Below, in pieces: positions 15,014 through 21,745 of a stretch of 24,767 nucleotides of DNA (its first letter is position 1; every line of letters starts with the position of its first letter). Below the pieces are notes generated by a model. It was not told where the DNA came from and made no database searches. It saw only the letters and a list, made by a program, of their open reading frames with translations. Position numbers and translations under genes: made by a program. The stretch is taken from assembly GCA_959602365.1 (NCBI GenBank), contig CAUGSS010000034.1:1-24767 (forward strand), read 5' to 3'. The stretch is from an uncultured Eubacteriales bacterium (GTDB lineage Bacteria > Bacillota > Clostridia > Oscillospirales > Oscillospiraceae).

Positions 15014-15712
15014 ATGGAAAAGTCTCAACTACGGCATCAAATCACCCAAAGGATTCGGAATGGATGCAACATCAAGCTGCTGGGCGACAGCCTGACCGCA
15101 GGCTCCGGCAGCAGCGACAGCGACCTGAGCGGCCGGGTCATCTATCCCCCCTTCCGCCGCCAGCGGGGCAAGCGCTGCTGGGCATCTCTGCTGGGCGCCC
15201 ACCTGAGCGCCCGCTACGGCTGCAGCGTGGACAATGTGGGGTGTTACGGCACCACCAGCGGGGAGCTGATGGAGCATTTGGACACGCTGTACCAGCCCGC
15301 CACCGACCGGGTGGTGTTCTGCATGATCGGCGCAAACGACAAAAAGCTGGAGAACGGGCTGGAACAGCTCCGCTCCAATCTGGAGGCCCTGTGCGCCAAG
15401 GTGACCGGTGACGGCAACAGTTTGGTCCTGATGACCCCCAACCCCGCCACCGCCGCCAACGACGCCAAGCCCAACCGGTTCTATACCCAGGCCCAGGTGG
15501 CCGAGGTGATCCGCCAGACCGCCGGTCAGTGGGAGGGCCAGGTGCTGTTCATTGACCACTTTGCCGCCATGATGGAGGACTGCCGCTCCCGGGGGCTGTC
15601 TCTGGAGGACTATCTGGAGGTGGGGGCCGGCCCGGAGAATGACGGTCTGCATCCGGGAGATCAGGTCTACCGTTTCTACTTTGAGACCATCTGCCAGACC
15701 CTCAGCATCTGA
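15014..15712 (+). CDS. SGNH/GDSL-family hydrolase
   Basis: A 232-residue esterase or lipase-like hydrolase. The four SGNH blocks are in order: LLGDSLTAG with nucleophile S26, the glycine block GCYGTTSGE (about 77-84), GAND with N108, and NDGLHPG with D210 and H213. It has no signal peptide, so it is probably cytoplasmic. Substrates of this superfamily range from acyl-lipids to acetylated sugars, and nothing here narrows that. I chose the ATG at 15014 because GGGAGG lies nine bases upstream; the frame is open from 14936, but that segment is not family-like. It is followed 149 bases later by the peptidase gene on the same strand. Confidence 0.85.
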   Translation: MEKSQLRHQITQRIRNGCNIKLLGDSLTAGSGSSDSDLSGRVIYPPFRRQRGKRCWASLLGAHLSARYGCSVDNVGCYGTTSGELMEHLDTLYQPATDRVVFCMIGANDKKLENGLEQLRSNLEALCAKVTGDGNSLVLMTPNPATAANDAKPNRFYTQAQVAEVIRQTAGQWEGQVLFIDHFAAMMEDCRSRGLSLEDYLEVGAGPENDGLHPGDQVYRFYFETICQTLSI

Positions 15713-15770
15713 ACATACAGCATACATAGACCGGCGGGCGGGGCTGTCCCCTCCCGGTCCCCAGGACATC

Positions 15771-15799
15771 CGGCGCGGCGGCACTGCTCCGCCGCGCCG
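15771..15799 (+). terminator. Weak terminator-like hairpin after the SGNH gene
   Basis: A perfect 11-bp GC stem (15771-15781 with 15789-15799) and a seven-base loop are followed by CTTCTGATCC, which has no real T run. It may only attenuate transcription into the peptidase gene. I see no promoter between 15713 and 15861. Confidence 0.4.
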
Positions 15800-15861
15800 C
15801 TTCTGATCCAGAGACATAACGTCCGCGGGCTTCAGGCCCGGGATCGGAAGGAGCGATTGCA

Positions 15862-17250
15862 TTGACCAAAGTCCGCACCGCGCTGCTGCCGGCGTGTCTC
15901 CTGGGGCTGGCCCTGCTGCTGCCGGGCTGTACCCCCTCCAGCGCTTCCACACCTTCAGAGGCCCGAGCCAGCCAAACAGAGACGGCCCCTCTTCCAACAG
16001 GCCGCCCCCGGGACGCCGCGGAAAACACCGCCGACGGGGACCGTGCCACTGTGATGGTCTATATGGTGGGCTCCGATCTGGAGTCAGAATCCGCCCTGGG
16101 CAGTTTGGATCTGGAGGAGATGGCCCGGGCTGATCTGGGCGAGCGGGTCAGCTTGGTGGTGCAGACCATGGGCTGTCAGGAGTGGCATAACGCCGCGGTC
16201 TCCCCCGCCGGCTCCCAGCGTTTTACCGTGGAGGATGGGGCGCTGGTCTGTCAGCAGGAGGATCTGGGACAGCTGGACTCCACGGACCCCGCCACGCTGC
16301 GGGATTTTGTCCGCTTCTGCGCCCGGTACTACCCCGCTGAGCGCAACATCCTGATCTTTTGGGATCACGGCGCCGGCCCGGTATACGGCTTTGGCTACGA
16401 CGAATTCAACCCCGGCGGGTCTCTGTCCCTGGATGAAATCCACTCCGCACTGGCGGAGGCCGGCGTATCCTTCGACCTGATCGGCTTTGACGCCTGTCTG
16501 ATGGGCTGCCTGGAGACCTGCTGCGCCCTGCAGGACTGCAGCGACTATCTGATCGCCTCGGAGGACTTTGTGTCCGGCTACGGCTGGGAGTACCAATACT
16601 GGCTGACTGAGCTGGGAGACGACGTCTCCATGCCCACGGAGGAGCTGGGCAGAACCATTGTGGACACCTATGTACAGGAGTCGGAACAGGCCGGAGATCC
16701 CGGCGTGCTGGCGCTGATTGACCTGAGAAAAACCCCCGCCCTCTATGCCGCCTGGACCGAGTTCGCCTATGCCAATGAGGCGGCCCTCACGGCAGCCAAT
16801 TACTCCTGGGCCACCCAGATGACCCGCCGGGAAGGCGGCGCCGACTGGCCCGGCAGCGGGGAGCAGGTCATGCAGGACTACTATATCACCGACCTGATGG
16901 CGTTGGCCTGCACCCTGGACTGCGAGGAGAGCAGCGCCCTGGAGCTGGCCCTCAGCGACGCGGTGCTCTACTCCGCCGCCAACTGCCAGGACAGCGCCTG
17001 CTCCGGCCTGGCCGTCACCCTTCCCTACGGCAACCCGGAGTTCTATGCCAGCCTGGCGGAAATTTTCCCCCGCTGCGGTCTGGATCAAAACTATGTCAGC
17101 TGGCTGGGCCGCTTTGCCAGCGCCCCGGGGTCCGGCAGCTTCTATGGCCAATGGGACAGTTGGGGAGAGCGCTGGGACAACAGCTCCTATTTTGGGGGCT
17201 GGTTCGCCTATGAAAACAGCTCTGCTTGGAGGGCACGGAAGGGGTGTTAA
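15862..17250 (+). CDS. Clostripain-family (C11) cysteine peptidase, lipoprotein
   Basis: A 462-residue cell-surface protease. The signal peptide ends in a lipobox (LLLPGC, C23), so it should be lipidated and held outside the membrane. A low-complexity Ser/Thr/Pro linker runs to about residue 58. The C11 domain starts at TVMVYMVGSDLES. The catalytic histidine is H169 in FWDHGAG and the catalytic cysteine is C212 in GFDACLMG, both in the family contexts. The acidic residues before the cysteine suggest cleavage after arginine, as in clostripain. The C-terminal part is aromatic- and Ser/Gly-rich. The start is TTG at 15862, with GGAAGGAG eight bases upstream. Enzymes of this kind are common in gut commensals. 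Whether it self-processes cannot be seen. Confidence 0.9.
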   Translation: MTKVRTALLPACLLGLALLLPGCTPSSASTPSEARASQTETAPLPTGRPRDAAENTADGDRATVMVYMVGSDLESESALGSLDLEEMARADLGERVSLVVQTMGCQEWHNAAVSPAGSQRFTVEDGALVCQQEDLGQLDSTDPATLRDFVRFCARYYPAERNILIFWDHGAGPVYGFGYDEFNPGGSLSLDEIHSALAEAGVSFDLIGFDACLMGCLETCCALQDCSDYLIASEDFVSGYGWEYQYWLTELGDDVSMPTEELGRTIVDTYVQESEQAGDPGVLALIDLRKTPALYAAWTEFAYANEAALTAANYSWATQMTRREGGADWPGSGEQVMQDYYITDLMALACTLDCEESSALELALSDAVLYSAANCQDSACSGLAVTLPYGNPEFYASLAEIFPRCGLDQNYVSWLGRFASAPGSGSFYGQWDSWGERWDNSSYFGGWFAYENSSAWRARKGC

Positions 17251-17285
17251 CCCCGCCGGACAGTGGTCCGGCCTCCGCCCTCGCA

Positions 17286-17329
17286 AAACCGGCCCGGCGC
17301 AGTTTTTTTCTGCTGCGCCGGGCCGGTTT
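17286..17329. terminator. Long hairpin, probable bidirectional terminator
   Basis: A 17-bp perfect stem (17286-17302 with 17313-17329) has a ten-base loop that itself contains seven T. On the minus strand the stem is followed by TTTTGCG; on the plus strand it ends in GGTTTG. It sits between the convergent peptidase and spoVAC genes. Confidence 0.65.
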
Positions 17330-17371
17330 GATGCGCTCCAGGGACTGGCGCCCGCTCAAACCAATGCGAAC

Positions 17372-17415
17372 AAAACGCAGCGGGACGCGAATGCCGCTGG
17401 CTTTCGCGTCCCGCT
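17372..17415 (-). terminator. Terminator of spoVAC
   Basis: A 13-bp stem (17379-17391 with 17403-17415), loop of eleven, followed on the minus strand by GCGTTTTGTT. It lies 17 bases after the spoVAC stop and shows that no further spoVA genes are joined downstream. Confidence 0.75.
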
Positions 17416-17431
17416 CATAGGGCAATCTGTC

Positions 17432-17878
17432 TCAGGGTCCGATCAGGCAGAGTACCAGCCCGTAGATGATGCTGGCTCCCACGCCAAATACAAGGACCGG
17501 CCCGGCAATGGTGAACATTTTAGAGGCCATGCCGCCGGAGGCCACAATCCCTTCGCTCTTGAATTCGATGGCCGGGGCGACCACCGAGTTGGCAAAGCCG
17601 GTCACCGGAACCAGCGTCCCCGCTCCCGCATATTTGGCCAGCCCTTTATAGAGGTCCAGCGCGGTAAAAAGGGCGGATAAAAAAATCAGCGTCATGGTGG
17701 CGGCGCTTCCCGCCTCCTCCTGTTCCAGCCCCAGCGCCTGCCACCCCGCCTGAATCAGCTGTCCCAGGGCGCAGATGCCTCCGCCCACCAAAAAGGCAAA
17801 GGTGAGATCCTTTGCCATGGGGGAGGGCTTAGCGAGGCTGTTGACCAGTTGTCCATACTCCTGATTGGTCATTTTCAT
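17432..17878 (-). CDS. spoVAC: Stage V sporulation protein AC (SpoVAC)
   Basis: A 148-residue inner-membrane protein of the forespore. SpoVAC forms, with other SpoVA proteins, the channel that moves dipicolinic acid into the spore and releases it at germination. Family landmarks are the N-terminal EYGQLVNSLAKPSPMAKDL, FAFLVGGGICALGQLIQ, the central AKYAGAGTLVPVTGFANSVVAPAIEFKSEG, and SKMFTIAGPVLVFGVGAS. Four hydrophobic segments lie near residues 26-48, 60-77, 88-105 and 118-145. The ATG at 17878 has AAAGGAG nine bases upstream. Normally spoVAD and spoVAEb follow; here a terminator and convergent genes follow instead. A sigma-G-like promoter overlaps the end of the upstream lipoprotein gene. 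SpoVAEb is a close relative but is shorter. Confidence 0.9.
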   Translation of the reverse strand: MKMTNQEYGQLVNSLAKPSPMAKDLTFAFLVGGGICALGQLIQAGWQALGLEQEEAGSAATMTLIFLSALFTALDLYKGLAKYAGAGTLVPVTGFANSVVAPAIEFKSEGIVASGGMASKMFTIAGPVLVFGVGASIIYGLVLCLIGP

Positions 17879-17909
17879 GGCAAACCACTCCTTTTTAGGG
17901 TAGTTTGCC
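17879..17909 (-). other. Hairpin placing the spoVAC ribosome binding site in its loop
   Basis: On the minus strand GGCAAACTAC and GTGGTTTGCC pair over ten bases (one G-T wobble) around an 11-base loop that contains AAAAAGGA. The 3' arm ends directly at the spoVAC ATG. If transcription starts upstream, this could modulate translation. If the sigma-G-like promoter at 17901-17930 is used, the 5' arm would not be transcribed. Confidence 0.4.
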
Positions 17910-17930
17910 CCCCAATAGCCGGGTTATTCC
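17901..17930 (-). promoter_or_regulatory. Candidate sigma-G promoter of spoVAC
   Basis: Minus-strand GGAATA (17925-17930), 17 bases, CAAACTA (17901-17907). Compared with the Bacillus sigma-G consensus TGAATA / CATACTA this has one mismatch in each box. It overlaps the stop codon of the lipoprotein gene and would give a leader of about 16 bases that still includes AAAGGAG. Forespore control by sigma-G is known for the B. subtilis spoVA operon. Confidence 0.45.
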
Positions 17931-18316
17931 TCCAGCATCTCTTCCAGCAGGGCGGTGTCCACACCGCCGCTGGCAGCACCCCAAAACCAGCCGTCTACAT
18001 TGATCATGCCGCTGCTCTGGATGACCATGTCCTCCAGAACGGCGCCGCCGGCGTCATACCAGCGGATGGCGTAGCTCCAGCCGGTACTGTTCCCGCTGGA
18101 GTGACAGCGTTGAAACCGGATGGATTCAATGTTGTCTGTGACCGCCCGGATCACCTCCGGGTCTGTGAGTTCCACCGTCTCCCCGGTGGTGCCGGAGGTC
18201 AGGGTCATCCTGGCCGCCTCCCCGATCTGGAAGCTCCTGACCAGGCCGCAGCCCGCCAGCAGCACCAGCATCAGAGCGCAGAAGAGGGCCGGCACCAGTT
18301 TTCTACTCCGCCTCAT
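17924..18316 (-). CDS. Small lipoprotein of unknown function
   Basis: A 130-residue exported lipoprotein. The N-terminus is MRRSRK, then a hydrophobic core (LVPALFCALMLVLLAGC) ending in a lipobox with C23. The mature part is about 108 residues with a beta-rich start (ARMTLTSGTTGETVELTDPEVIRAVTDNI), a WSYAIRWYDAGGAVLEDMVIQ segment and a short acidic helix at the end (TALLEEMLEE). I do not recognise a family. The ATG at 18316 follows AGAGGAG by ten bases. It lies just upstream of spoVAC (45 bases), so a role during sporulation is possible but not shown. Confidence 0.7.
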   Translation of the reverse strand: MRRSRKLVPALFCALMLVLLAGCGLVRSFQIGEAARMTLTSGTTGETVELTDPEVIRAVTDNIESIRFQRCHSSGNSTGWSYAIRWYDAGGAVLEDMVIQSSGMINVDGWFWGAASGGVDTALLEEMLEE

Positions 18317-18434
18317 AGCAATTCAGCTCCTCTCTCAGAAACCTTCCGTGAATTCCTTCCGCTTGCTTAGACGGAGGGGCGGGGAGAAAGTTCCCGTCCC
18401 GGATCAATCTTTTACAGCGCCCGAATACCAGTGA

Positions 18435-18504
18435 GACCGGCGCAGCTCCGCCGCACCGGTCGTAAATTTACATAATTAAATTTATGTCTCTATAACAGGA
18501 CATA
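18435..18504. repeat. Cluster of inverted repeats between the lipoprotein gene and hemW
   Basis: Three symmetric elements lie next to each other. GACCGGCGC / GCACCGGTC (18435-18443 with 18453-18461) is a GC hairpin. TAAATTTA occurs twice (18463-18470 and 18477-18484), each copy self-complementary, around CATAAT. TATGTC / GACATA (18483-18488 with 18499-18504) is a short AT-rich hairpin. None has the T run of a normal terminator for hemW. No clear promoter for the lipoprotein gene is visible here. Confidence 0.5.
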
Positions 18505-18505
18505 C

Positions 18506-19768
18506 TCATTCCCTCCCGCTGTCCGGCTTTTTCCCATCCCGGCGCCGCTCGGCCTCCATTCTCCGGCGCAAAATGGGGCGCATGACCTCCTGAACCGTCT
18601 CCTCCTGGATGGCCAGCAAATCACTGATCAGCGGGTTGGAGAGCAAAAACCCCGATGGGGTAAAATGCCACCTGCCGTCGGTACATTCCGCCCAACCATA
18701 ATCCCGGTACTCCCGGAATCGCTCCTCCAGCGGAATAAAATTCAGATAGAACGCCCGGCGGTACTCCGACTCCTCCACCCCGCGGGCAGTGCGCATCCGG
18801 AGCATCAGATACTCCTTGCCCCGCTCCCTGCGGTTGATGAGCCGGGACTCGTCGATGATCCTGCCGTTATAGAAGATACCCTTGACATAGACATCCAAAT
18901 CCCGGACAAAGCTGTACCGCCTGCCCCCAAAATAGGAGTGGGCAGAGGGGCCGAACCCCATGTACTCTCCGCCCAGCCAGTATTTCAGATTGTGGCGGGA
19001 CTCAAAACCGGGCCGGGCAAAGTTGGATATCTCGTACTGGGCATAGCCGGCTTGGGCGAGCCGGTCCACCATCCACAGGTACATGTCCGCCTGGGTATCG
19101 TCATCGGCCATCTGCTCCGTCTCCCGGCGCTGGTAGAGGGGGGTGCCCTCCTCCAGCTTCAGGCCATAGCAGGACAGGTGCTCCGGTGCCAGTTTCAGCG
19201 CCGCCTCCACCGTCTCCTGCCAGGACGCCAGGGTCTGGCCGGGCAGCCCGTAAATCAGATCCAGAGAGAGATTGTCAAAGCCCGCCTGCCTGGCCCGCTG
19301 AACGGCCCGGGTAACCTGGGCAAAGCTGTGCACCCGGCCCACAGCTTTGAGCTCGCTGTCCTGGGCGGACTGGACCCCAATGGACAACCGGTTGACTCCG
19401 GCCCTCCGGAGCAGCGTCAGGCTCTCCTGATCCATGGAATCAGGGTTGCACTCCACCGTGATCTCGCACGCCCGATCCACCACAAAGAGCCGCTGGAGCA
19501 CCCGCAGCAGCTCCGCCAGGCGGCGCGCTCCGAAATAGGACGGAGTGCCGCCGCCGAAATAGATTGTATCCACCCGATAGGTTTGGGCTTGAGGGGCGCT
19601 CTCCTCCAGGTGGCATTGGAGCGCCTTCAGATACTCGTCCATCCGCTTCCCCCGGCCGGGGACAGAGTAGAAATCACAGTAATCACATTTGTGTACGCAA
19701 AACGGAATGTGCAGGTAGAGGCCCAGGCTGGGGGTCTCCTGCCTGTTGCTTTTTCGAAAGAGTGCCAT
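18506..19768 (-). CDS. hemW: Radical SAM heme chaperone HemW
   Basis: A 420-residue radical SAM protein. The [4Fe-4S]-SAM motif is C24, C28, C31 in HIPFCVHKCDYCDFYS (CX3CX2C), followed by the SAM-binding FGGGTPS (about 72-78). VECNPDSM, RLSIGVQS, SLDLIYGLPGQT and YEISNFARPG are HemW/HemN family blocks, and the C-terminal winged-helix part (LMLRMRTARGVEESEY to SNPLISDLL) is present. It lacks the further cysteine after CDYC and the N-terminal extension of true HemN coproporphyrinogen dehydrogenase. HemW delivers heme to membrane proteins. I chose the ATG at 19768, with GGGAGG five bases upstream; the open frame to 19963 would cover the promoters and overlap rluA. It is divergent from the pseudouridine synthase gene. 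Confidence 0.93.
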   Translation of the reverse strand: MALFRKSNRQETPSLGLYLHIPFCVHKCDYCDFYSVPGRGKRMDEYLKALQCHLEESAPQAQTYRVDTIYFGGGTPSYFGARRLAELLRVLQRLFVVDRACEITVECNPDSMDQESLTLLRRAGVNRLSIGVQSAQDSELKAVGRVHSFAQVTRAVQRARQAGFDNLSLDLIYGLPGQTLASWQETVEAALKLAPEHLSCYGLKLEEGTPLYQRRETEQMADDDTQADMYLWMVDRLAQAGYAQYEISNFARPGFESRHNLKYWLGGEYMGFGPSAHSYFGGRRYSFVRDLDVYVKGIFYNGRIIDESRLINRRERGKEYLMLRMRTARGVEESEYRRAFYLNFIPLEERFREYRDYGWAECTDGRWHFTPSGFLLSNPLISDLLAIQEETVQEVMRPILRRRMEAERRRDGKKPDSGRE

Positions 19769-19803
19769 GCCGTCCTCCCGTCCCGGAATACAGTTTCTTT
19801 TCA

Positions 19804-19834
19804 AGTATATCACAGTTCGACAGGAAAAAAGCAA
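19804..19834 (-). promoter_or_regulatory. Promoter of hemW (extended -10)
   Basis: The minus-strand TATACT (19804-19809) is preceded by TGA, giving the extended -10 TGNTATACT. A TTGCTT (19829-19834) lies 19 bases upstream. The leader is about 30 bases. Confidence 0.6.
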
Positions 19835-19902
19835 AGATTTTATAAATTCTCTCTGCCGGCCGGGGCAGCCTGGATTCCAGCGGATCATCCGACCTTTTCC
19901 GC

Positions 19903-19932
19903 TTGACCCATCCCCGGCCTCTGTGTTATAAC
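19903..19932 (+). promoter_or_regulatory. Sigma-A promoter of the pseudouridine synthase gene
   Basis: TTGACC (19903-19908), 18 bases, TATAAC (19927-19932). The leader to the ATG at 19955 is short and contains GGGGGTGAG as ribosome binding site. It lies back to back with the hemW promoter in a 186-base gap. Confidence 0.65.
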
Positions 19933-19954
19933 GAAAAAAACTGGGGGTGAGTGC

Positions 19955-20836
19955 ATGATCCAACTGAACTACCGCATTCTGGAGGCGTGGAGGTCAACGC
20001 CTCTCTCCCGTATTCTGAGGGAAAATCTGGGCTTCTCCGCCCTCCGGCTCAAGGAACTGCGTACAAGCCAGGACAGTGTACTGCTGGATGGTCAGAGCGT
20101 TCCCCTCTACCGCCCTCCGGAAGGGGCCAAAGTGCTGACCATCTGCCTGCCCGAGGACCCTCCCTCCCAGATTCCTCCGGTGGCCGGGGCGCTGCAGGTG
20201 CTCTATGAGGACGACCACCTGATCCTTCTGGACAAGGCGGCGGGTATGGCCGTCCACCCCGGGCCGGGACACCACGGGGACACCCTGGGGAATCTGCTCT
20301 CCTGGCACTATGAATCCCGCGGCGAGCACCACCTGTTCCGGCCGGTCAACCGATTGGACCGGGGCACCAGCGGGCTGGTGTGCGTGGCCAAGCACGCCCT
20401 CGCCGCCCAACTGCTGGGGCAGTCCCTGGAGCGCGGCCGGTTCCAAAAGGAATACCTGGCGGTGTGCCAGGGGATACCGGAGCAGCTGGAGGGGCGCATC
20501 GACGCCCCCATCGGCCGCCGGGAGGGTTCCGTACTGGAGCGGCAGGTGCGCCCGGACGGCAAACGGGCGGTCACCCGCTACCGGGCGCTGGGAGGACGCC
20601 ACGGCCGCAGCCTGCTCCACATCCGGCCAGAGACCGGACGCGCCCACCAGATCCGGGTACATATGGCCTGGCTGGGCCATCCGCTGACCGGCGACTTTCT
20701 CTACGGGACCGAAGAGCCGGCCCTCATCGGCCGGGCGGCGCTGCACGCCTGCGGCCTCTCCTTCGACCACCCGGTCACCGGCCAGCGTCTGCATTTCCGC
20801 TCCCCGCTGCCCGAGGACATGGCCCGGCTGATCTGA
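19955..20836 (+). CDS. RluA/RluD-family RNA pseudouridine synthase
   Basis: A 293-residue enzyme that isomerises uridines in rRNA or tRNA to pseudouridine. The N-terminal 70 residues resemble a degenerate S4-like RNA-binding region (LSRILRENLGFSALRLKELRTSQDSVLLDG). The catalytic domain opens with LYEDDHLILLDKAAGMAVHP. Catalytic aspartate D135 is in NRLDRGTSG; the usual first residue is H, but N is tolerated in many Firmicute paralogues. RAHQIRVHMAWLGHPLTGDFLYG and ALHACGLSFDHPVTG are family blocks. Length fits RluD-like proteins. The ATG at 19955 follows GGGGGTGAG. It is monocistronic, with its own promoter and a strong terminator. The RNA target cannot be read from sequence. Confidence 0.93.
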   Translation: MIQLNYRILEAWRSTPLSRILRENLGFSALRLKELRTSQDSVLLDGQSVPLYRPPEGAKVLTICLPEDPPSQIPPVAGALQVLYEDDHLILLDKAAGMAVHPGPGHHGDTLGNLLSWHYESRGEHHLFRPVNRLDRGTSGLVCVAKHALAAQLLGQSLERGRFQKEYLAVCQGIPEQLEGRIDAPIGRREGSVLERQVRPDGKRAVTRYRALGGRHGRSLLHIRPETGRAHQIRVHMAWLGHPLTGDFLYGTEEPALIGRAALHACGLSFDHPVTGQRLHFRSPLPEDMARLI

Positions 20837-20854
20837 TGCAGCCCGAAAATACAG

Positions 20855-20893
20855 CAGGGGCACGCCGCACAAAGCGGCGCGCCCCTGTTTTTT
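20855..20893 (+). terminator. Terminator of the pseudouridine synthase gene
   Basis: A stem of CAGGGGC and CGCCGC with its complement (20855-20868 with 20874-20887), one internal mismatch and loop ACAAA, is followed by six T on the plus strand. It starts 19 bases after the stop. It may also end the convergent MscS transcript, whose stop is at 20900, though the minus-strand T tract is weak. Confidence 0.9.
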
Positions 20894-20899
20894 ACACAC

Positions 20900-21709
20900 T
20901 CACTTCTTTTGTTCCCGCAAAAAGCCCAGGTCCTGGATCGCCATCGTAATGCCCACCTGGTCAAAGGTGTGCTTCACCTGCTCCATCAAATCGTAGTATA
21001 CCTGGGTATAGTCCCCGGTCAGGCACCAGGCCTGGAGGAGATAGGAGGCGGCGCTGTCCTGATAACCGGAGACCCGGACGAAGATCTTGTCCTTGTCGAT
21101 CACCTTCTCATGGTTTTCCGCCGTGGCCCGGATGGCCGTCTTGACCCGCTCCATATCGTTTTCAATGCCCACCCGGAAGGTCAGGTCCACCCGCCGCCTG
21201 CCCTCCGCCGAATAATTGACTATCACAGCAGAGGCAATGGAACTGTTGGGCATGGTGATCCGCTTGTTGTCTGCGGTGTTGATCTTGGTATTCAGCAGGC
21301 CGACTTCCTGGACTGTCCCCTCCTGGCCGGAGATGGAGACATAGTCGTTTACCCCGAAGGGCTTGGTCATCAGCAGCAGAATCCCTCCGAACAGATTGGA
21401 CAAGGTATCCGAGGCCGCCAGGGCAAAAGCCGCGGAGACCACGCTGGCCAGGGCCACCAGAGAGGACATTTCGAATCCCAGTGAGCCCGCCACAATCATG
21501 GCCGCCACAAAGTAGATGACGACCTTGACCGCGGAGATCAGGAATTTCTGCAGGGTAGTGTCCATCTTCGTCTTGCCGACGCTCCGCCGCAGCAGGCGCA
21601 GCAGAATTTTGCCTACCGCCACCACCAGAATGGCCGCGAGGATGGCCGCCAGCAGCTTGGTCGTGGCTAAGCTGGCCAAATCCTTTAAAATTTGAGACAA
21701 AACATCCAT
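20900..21709 (-). CDS. Small-conductance mechanosensitive channel, MscS family
   Basis: A 269-residue channel that opens under membrane tension to release solutes on osmotic down-shift. Three N-terminal membrane helices are visible: about 18-40, 57-80, and the pore-lining TM3 (about 83-115), rich in Gly and Ala (SLVALASVVSAAFALAASDTLSNLFGGI). The MscS beta domain follows (FGVNDYVSISGQEGTVQEVGLLNTKI, ITMPNSSIASAVIVNYS), then the C-terminal alpha/beta domain (RVDLTFRVGIENDMERVKTAI). The length fits the short YkuT/E. coli MscS type. The ATG at 21709 follows the DegV stop by 36 bases, and the two genes probably share a transcript. Confidence 0.93.
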   Translation of the reverse strand: MDVLSQILKDLASLATTKLLAAILAAILVVAVGKILLRLLRRSVGKTKMDTTLQKFLISAVKVVIYFVAAMIVAGSLGFEMSSLVALASVVSAAFALAASDTLSNLFGGILLLMTKPFGVNDYVSISGQEGTVQEVGLLNTKINTADNKRITMPNSSIASAVIVNYSAEGRRRVDLTFRVGIENDMERVKTAIRATAENHEKVIDKDKIFVRVSGYQDSAASYLLQAWCLTGDYTQVYYDLMEQVKHTFDQVGITMAIQDLGFLREQKK

Positions 21710-21745
21710 GGAAATCCAGCGCCTTTCTGAAAACAGGTGAACTGA

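Noticed and set aside
14871..15095. Possible 74-residue plus-strand small protein before the SGNH gene
   Set aside because: It overlaps the SGNH start in another frame, has no ribosome binding site and has a composition typical of chance frames.
19769..19963. N-terminal extension of hemW to 19963
   Set aside because: It would span both divergent promoters and overlap the pseudouridine synthase start. The ATG at 19768 has GGGAGG and the family N-terminus.
20380..20949. Second plus-strand frame within and past the pseudouridine synthase gene
   Set aside because: It is a +1 shadow of a GC-rich gene: Arg/Pro/Gly-rich, and it runs through the terminator hairpin.
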